This document shows positions 59,001 to 64,000 of a DNA stretch of 64,000 nucleotides, piece after piece. Location of the stretch: contig CM044307.1 in NCBI GenBank assembly GCA_024291935.2, positions 95,547,461 to 95,611,460 on the forward strand, written 5' to 3'. The position numbers were made by a program, and so were the translations under genes. Origin of the DNA: Okapia johnstoni (lineage: Eukaryota > Chordata > Mammalia > Artiodactyla > Giraffidae). The notes under the pieces were generated by a model that saw only the letters and a program-made list of their open reading frames with translations, was not told the origin of the DNA and made no database searches. The stretch's first letter is position 1. The number at the start of each line of letters is the position of its first letter.

Positions 59001-59098
59001 TCTTAACTTTAGTTAATAATAATTTATAAATACTCTTCATACTCTTCAATTTAACCCTTAACTTTAGTTAATAATAGTTTATAAATACTGATTCACTA
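58989..59098 (+). repeat. 55-bp tandem duplication at the BovB 5' junction
   Basis: Copy 1 (58989-59043) and copy 2 (59044-59098) both read cttcaatttaa(g/c)(t/c)(c)ttaactttagttaataata(a/g)tttataaatact. The first 11 bases are the end of BovB, the rest is target-site and L1M flank. Copy 1 and copy 2 differ at a handful of positions, mostly in the last ten bases. Confidence 0.9.
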
Positions 59099-59245
59099 AT
59101 TATAACAAAAGGACCACACTAAATTAGATGCTAATAAAAGGGTAAACTAAGCCTAGAAAATATGGAAACTCTCAAAACCACTTGTCTAATTTCTCTGTAA
59201 ATCTGAAACAGTTCTAAAATAAAATGTTTATTAAAATAATACAAT
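59001..59245 (+). mobile_element. Ancient L1 (L1M-type) 3'UTR, right part
   Basis: Resumes after the BovB: 'ttaactttagttaataat', 'actgattcactaattataac', 'aaaggaccacactaaatt', 'gaaaatatggaaactctc', 'aatttctctgtaaatctg', 'ttctaaaataaaatgtttatt', which is the classic end of an L1M element. Confidence 0.85.
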
Positions 59246-59963
59246 AGCTGAAAATAAGTATCTAATAGGTAAGTGCAAAGTCATATTACCTGCAGTATAA
59301 GAGAAGATTGATAATCAGGAATCTATGTGAACCTAAATTATTAAGATTAAAGTGCATATTGGAAAACAGATGGGAAATAGAGAAAAAGAATGCAAGAGGC
59401 AAATGCGAAAAAAGGTAAAAAGATATGTATAACTAATTTCTCCAAAGGATAGGAGGGACAGAAGCTATATTTGAGGTAATATTTGAAAATTTTTCAAAAC
59501 TGACAAAATACATTCAATTGCAGATTCCTCTACAAGTCTCATAGAGGATAAAAAAGTATTATCAGAAACTCTCTGAAAGCCAGATTGAAGTTTTGTTTCA
59601 TAATATAAGAGGAGAATTTGACTTAGACTGGTATTTCAAGGAAAGGTTTCCTTGGAAGATACGAATAATTACAGAGCTATAGCTATGTGAAAAAGATAAG
59701 TAGAAAAAGAAGTATTAAAGTAAAGATAATAAGGAATATAGAATCCTAAAGCAGGAAAAATCAAGGCAAACAAAACCATTACCCTAGGTGGACCAAAATT
59801 CTGAGTAATTCTTGATTAGGAGACAGAGACAAATTTGGAGAAAGAAAGTGGATTTCAAAACCTGTTCAGGAAAAGGCTGATGCAAAGTTGGAAAAGTTCA
59901 GGAAGGTTATGAACCTTGATATGCTGTGCATCAGGAGAAGAACCTAGCATAGCAATAAAATGC
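59246..59963. other. AT-rich sequence, possible HAL1-like fossil
   Basis: 59470-59600 ('atttttcaaaactgacaaaat', 'attgcagattcc') faintly recalls HAL1/L1M ('atttcccaaaactgataaaagac'), but I would not rely on it. No gene seen. Confidence 0.35.
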
Positions 59964-60175
59964 ATATGCATGCTCAGTCGTGTCCGCCTCTTTGCAACCC
60001 CATGGACTGTAACCTGCCAGTCTCCTCTGTCCATGGAATTTTCCAGGCAAGAATACTGGAGTGGGTTGCTATTTCCTCCTCCAGGGATTCCTGACCCAGG
60101 GATAGAACCCACACATCTCTTGCATCTCCTTCATTGGCAGGTGGATTCTTTATCAACTATGCCACCTGGGAAGCT
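59964..60175 (-). mobile_element. Bov-tA SINE
   Basis: Antisense: 'gctcagtcgtgtccgcctctttgcaaccccatgg' (3' end), 'attttccaggcaagaatactggagtgggttgct', 'gggatagaacccacacatctc', 'gattctttatcaactatgccacctgggaagc' (head). Confidence 0.93.
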
Positions 60176-60199
60176 TACGCTAGTATCTTCCAGGTAGAT

Positions 60200-60830
60200 A
60201 CATTCATCTGACCCGCAACTACTCTCATCTTTGCCCCCATCGGTGCTTCTCGAAACACATATTGACCACAGACGTAATGCTTTAGAATAAGAGAGTTAAA
60301 CGTTTATTATTGTGGTTATCGAATAAGATGCTGAGCAATGCTTTGCATGTCAAGACCAGGACAAAAAGTTCTGGAAGGAAGTTCCATACCTAGAACACTA
60401 GCACTGAAGCTAACTGCCCAGCAATCTGTTCCACGGTTTCCACAAAATCCTAATTATTCCTAATTATTCTTTCTTGTTCCACAAGATCGAGAGACAAACT
60501 GCCATAAAATTATACGGCAGATGCAAACAGGATAAAGCCTTTGAAAATAAAATATGAGTGATGTGGAACTACAGCTGATTAAGAACTGGACTGGGAAAGC
60601 TCAGTCTGTATATCCTAGGACTCCTGGACGTCTGGTTTTCAACTCAAGGAAAGATGAAAGTAGTGGGGTTTATGATGTGATGCGATGTTTGTGTCTAAAA
60701 CCTCCCTGGTGACCCACAGGACCGGTTTCTTTACATCTGGTTTGCAGCAGGTCCAACCCATTTGACAAGTGTGGCTTCATTATTTAAAAGGATTCTAAGA
60801 GCTTTTTTTGAGGAGCACTCCTTAAAAACA
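60200..60830 (-). mobile_element. Possible endogenous retroviral LTR (tentative)
   Basis: Read on the minus strand, a poly(A)-signal-like AATAAA ('ataataaacg', complement of 60299-60310) is followed by 'cattacgtctgtggtcaat' and 'gtgtttcgagaagcaccgatggggg'. This is the look of an R/U5 region of a betaretrovirus-like LTR. I see no clear TG...CA ends, no duplicate LTR, no primer-binding site and no gag-pol reading frame. It is at most a solitary LTR and could be unrelated single-copy DNA. Confidence 0.3.
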
Positions 60831-62089
60831 TTTCTTGGCTAGACTAGCCAAACAAAAAAATGAAATGAGGTATGACTGATCTCAAGGGAAAAATAGATCC
60901 AAAGAATCATGTCTCCTTCATTTTTTTCAGACTTACTTTCCCTAATAGTCTAGCATACCAGACTTACCTGTCAGGTACTTACCTGTCAGATACTTATCAG
61001 TCAGTCTGAGCTGAAAGTTCTAGAAAATGAGCCTGATCAGTCTGGCCTGGGACATGAGCTCATAATGGAAACATTGTTATGGGTGGGGCCTGAAATTCTG
61101 TGACTGGCCTAGCTGGGTGATACTGTCAAGGAGAAAGAGAATTGTGATCAATAGTCTCTACCAGAATCCCATGATTTAAATGAGCAGAGAAGTATCTCTC
61201 TAAATGAAACGGTGGAAAGAGGATTCTGAGTGATAAAAGTCAATGACATTCTCTTCTATTGATATCGTTCCTACACATTTTCCTGCCAAAGAGTTCCAAA
61301 TATGGATCAGTAAGAGGGTCATTTAGTCCCTGTTAGGCAGTGAGACATAATTCCAACCTGAAATAAACTGAAGAGAGATGCGTTATTTCCTGGCACTAGG
61401 AATATCCTGTGTATAATAATTTGATACAGTCCTAGAAATGATAATTCAGGAACATTTCTGTTTAATCATTTTATCCCCAAATGCATGTGGACATCAGCTT
61501 AACATGAGCCTTTCTGACACCAGAGAAATCAAATACGTGGGGCTAAGGTTAATCCCCTCTCTAAGTATTTGGGAATAATACTGCTCAAAAGACTGCTTTT
61601 TCAAAATTGCTCCAACCTTCTTCCCAGTCACACCACACAATAGATTAGGCCCCTGGCTATTCTGTGTGGCTGTGATGAAGCAAAGCAACATGATCTTACC
61701 ACTACAAAGTGAGAAGTCCACCTAGGGTCACTTTTTTGGTTTAAGTCTTTTCAGTTACACAATGTAAAGCATTAGTCATTTCAGCCGTTACATAGAGCTA
61801 GAAGCATCAAGCCCATCACAAAAGATAAACATTTGGGAAACAAATATATACCATCCTCTGTTATTGAAGAGGGAATTTTTCTTTAAAAGTTACTAAAATG
61901 TACTCTCCCCAAAATATATGAATCTATTATTATTCGAAATACTTTACAAGAGTATCTTTATATTTTACTTTTGAAACTTGTAAAACCATCTTGAAACAAG
62001 ATAAACCATCTTGACAAAGAAGAATAAAGTAGAAAGAGTCACTCTGATAATAAAGTTTACTATATAGGTAAAACAATCAAGACAGTACA
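60831..62089. other. Moderately G+C-rich single-copy-looking sequence
   Basis: Could be continuation of an LTR or unique DNA. It contains a 15-bp triplicated unit at 60962-61006. A 75-codon minus-strand frame (61494-61721) has no motif. Confidence 0.4.
60962..61006. repeat. 15-bp unit in three tandem copies
   Basis: acttacctgtcaggt, acttacctgtcagat, acttatcagtcagtc at 60962, 60977 and 60992. The first two differ at one base, the third is decayed. Confidence 0.9.
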
Positions 62090-62875
62090 CCAGAGCAGAG
62101 GATAGATTCATGTCAGTGAATCAGAATAGAGAACCCAGAAATAGAAAATTTCTGGAGTCTAGGACTAGGCAAAGAGTTCTTAGAACTGACACCAAAAACA
62201 CATTCCATTGGAGGAAAATTGAAAAATTAGAGTTTTTCAAAATTAAAAGCTTTTGCTTTGCAAAGACCCTGGCAAGAGGATGAAAAGATTGTGAGATCTG
62301 CAAACACGTATCCAGCAAGGGAACTAATATCTTGAATATATAAAGAATTCTCAAAGTCAACAGTAAAAAAAACAAACAGTACAATTACTAAATGAACTAA
62401 AGACATAAAGAGGCATTTCACTGAAGAGGCTGTACAGATAACAAATAAACACATAAAAAGATGTTAATATTATTAGCCACAAGGAAATGCAAATCAAAAC
62501 CACAGTATGATATCACTAAATACCTAACAGAATGGTTTTAAAAAATAGTGAAAACATTAAATCCTGATGAGAACATGGAGCAACTGAATCACTCACACAC
62601 TGCTAGTGAGGATGTAAAATGGCAAAATGGCACAGATATTCTTGAAAATAATTTGTAATTGTTGTTGTTAATAAGAAATATGCAACTGCTATAAGACCCA
62701 GTAATTGCACTCCTTGGTATTTATCTGAGAAAAGTGAAGACTTACAGTCATACAAAAATGTATCCGTAAATGTTTATAGGTTTATTTATAATAGCCAAAA
62801 ACTAGAAGTAGCCCATACGTCCTCCAATAGAAGAATGGTTAAACAAAATAGCACTTTAGTAACAATGGAGCTTGG
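62090..62875 (+). mobile_element. Old L1 (L1M-type) ORF2 3' fossil
   Basis: Decayed ORF2 order: 'atcagaatagagaacccagaaatag', 'tttcaaaattaaaagcttttgctttgcaaagac', 'agggaactaatatcttg', 'aagaggcatttcactgaagagg', 'aaatgcaaatcaaaaccacagtatgatatcact', 'aagacccagtaattgcactccttggtattta' and 'atagccaaaaactagaag'. These align in order with the young L1 at 40480-41075. No frame remains. Confidence 0.88.
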
Positions 62876-63644
62876 ACGTCATTACCCTCATTCTCACAAG
62901 GAAAAAAGAAAAAAAAACTGAACAAGGTGAAAATCAACAAGTCTTCTTAGTTCCATTAGAGGATTCAGGTCATGGTGAAAACTGCTAGCTGTCCTGCAAA
63001 CTGAACAGACAAACAGGCAGATACAAAGAATCATAAATAACCCTTTCCTAAAATTCTACCTTAACAAAGTGTACAAAGAAACATGGGGAACTTCAAGTGC
63101 TGGCAAACCAAGAGGATAACTGAAATTTCTTGACAAATGTAACAAAATCATTAGGTGTATAGATGACAAGTTATATTCCTAAAATAAAGAATGTCTTCAT
63201 CAGTTAAAAGAGATGGAAAAGCTCTGCAACTCACAAACCTTTGACAGAGTGAAAAGGGTGGGCAAAGAGGAATACGCGGTGCCCTCCTAGCAAATGGTAC
63301 ATCTGCCACTGCAATAATTGAATGGAAGAGAAGCATCCAGATTTTCCACCACCTTTGAAAGACTTAAATTAGTAGATAGGCAAGTTAAATGGAAGTTTTA
63401 GAAAATGATACTTTGGGACACTCTAAATAAATTATGTAGAGTAATGATATAATTACACTCTGTCAGGACTGTGCAAGTTAAAACTAAGATAAAATACATA
63501 TTCTTTAAAAAAACATATATTTAAAATTGGCACACATACTCACATGCAAACAAAAGAAAAATGCAGACCCCTCAAAACTGGGTTAAATCATAATCCTAAA
63601 GAGAATTGATAAAGCAGGGATGTATAATCAGGAAGAACAAAGTA
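62876..63644. other. Single-copy sequence, nothing recognised
   Basis: No gene or repeat recognised. Confidence 0.5.
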
Positions 63645-63723
63645 TTGTGTTGGCCAAAAAGTTCATTTGGATTTTTCATAGCACCTTACCGAAAAACCTG
63701 AACAAATTTTTTGGCCAAACTAA
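63645..63723. mobile_element. Mariner-type MITE (palindromic, about 79 bp)
   Basis: Left end ttgtgttggccaaaaagttc and right end (antisense) gtttggccaaaaaatttg mirror each other over about 30 bp, with 'cataccacc'-like spacer sequence between (here catagcaccttac). A TA precedes the left end, as expected for mariner targets. The 'ttggccaaaaagttcgttt...' inverted repeat is a familiar short mariner family in ruminants. No transposase. Confidence 0.85.
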
Positions 63724-64000
63724 AAGCAAGAATTTTGTAAAAAGGTCAGTCCAGTTCAATCATTCCAAAGTTGGAAAAGAGAGAACTATAATTTGGCTAA
63801 AATAATCCAAGCTCCAGGGCCTAAGAGGTAAAAAGGAATTGAGAAAACTAAGCAAACATAAAAAGGAAGCCAAAAATCTCATCTTGGGTAACTGAATCCA
63901 GGGCACTGAGGCAAAGTGTTAGGGAACTCACATTTACTGAGGAATTAATATATGTCTCCTGTCATGTATAAACCATCTTACAAATATCTAGAATACCTTA
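63724..64000. other. Single-copy sequence at the window edge
   Basis: Nothing recognised. Confidence 0.5.

Noticed and set aside
1..64000. A prokaryotic-style defence, CRISPR or biosynthetic gene cluster
   Set aside because: Composition, SINE/LINE content and absence of long clustered genes show a mammalian nuclear genome. No array of evenly spaced repeats exists; the regular repeats found are microsatellites or BovB 5' units.

Overview
This is repeat-dense, AT-rich nuclear DNA from a ruminant, most likely a bovid. It has dozens of Bov-tA type tRNA-derived SINEs, seven separate loci of the RTE-clade retrotransposon BovB, and artiodactyl-type L1 ends, a combination diagnostic of Ruminantia. 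I cannot separate cattle, sheep, goat or buffalo by eye. I see no host protein-coding exon, tRNA, rRNA or CRISPR array. Every long open frame that I recognise belongs to a retrotransposon (BovB or L1), and all of these are broken.

Layout: 1-296 is the end of a BovB copy entering from the left. 297-9936 is mostly single-copy AT-rich sequence with L2/MIR-like fossils and a SINE fragment. 9937-13247 holds a SINE, a MER5A-like fossil and a 2.4-kb antisense BovB. 13248-24635 is largely single-copy with L1 tails (one split by a SINE) and SINEs. 24636-34150 is a dense cluster: BovB pieces, SINEs including a two-headed dimer, a hAT-type fossil and an L1 scrap.

34400-45180 is the most informative part, a stack of insertions. 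An old antisense L1 was split by a full-length BovB (34623-44206) flanked by an 86-bp direct repeat. That BovB was later split by a younger L1 (35689-41757) with a perfect 13-bp target duplication. The young L1 keeps its long GC-rich 5'UTR but has lost ORF1 and nearly all of the ORF2 endonuclease. It also carries about 122 bp of non-L1 sequence between two poly(A) tracts, which looks like a 3' transduction. A dimeric SINE split the old L1 at a further point.

45270-56490 has old L1/HAL1-like fossils, a BovB tail, SINEs and two L1s lying tail to tail. 56490-59245 is an ancient L1 3'UTR split by a 5'-truncated BovB (minus strand) with a 10-bp target duplication. This BovB has the least damaged reverse transcriptase frame of any BovB in the window. 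Its 5' junction carries a 55-bp tandem duplication. 59246-64000 holds a SINE, a possible retroviral LTR, an old L1 ORF2 fossil and a mariner-type MITE.

The genes do not cooperate with one another. The connected biology is retrotransposition: BovB and L1 machinery, past and present, explains the SINEs and the nested structure. I found no evidence for a novel multi-gene system. Repeat family names come from remembered consensus patterns, not from a database search, so boundaries are usually good to within 5-30 bases.
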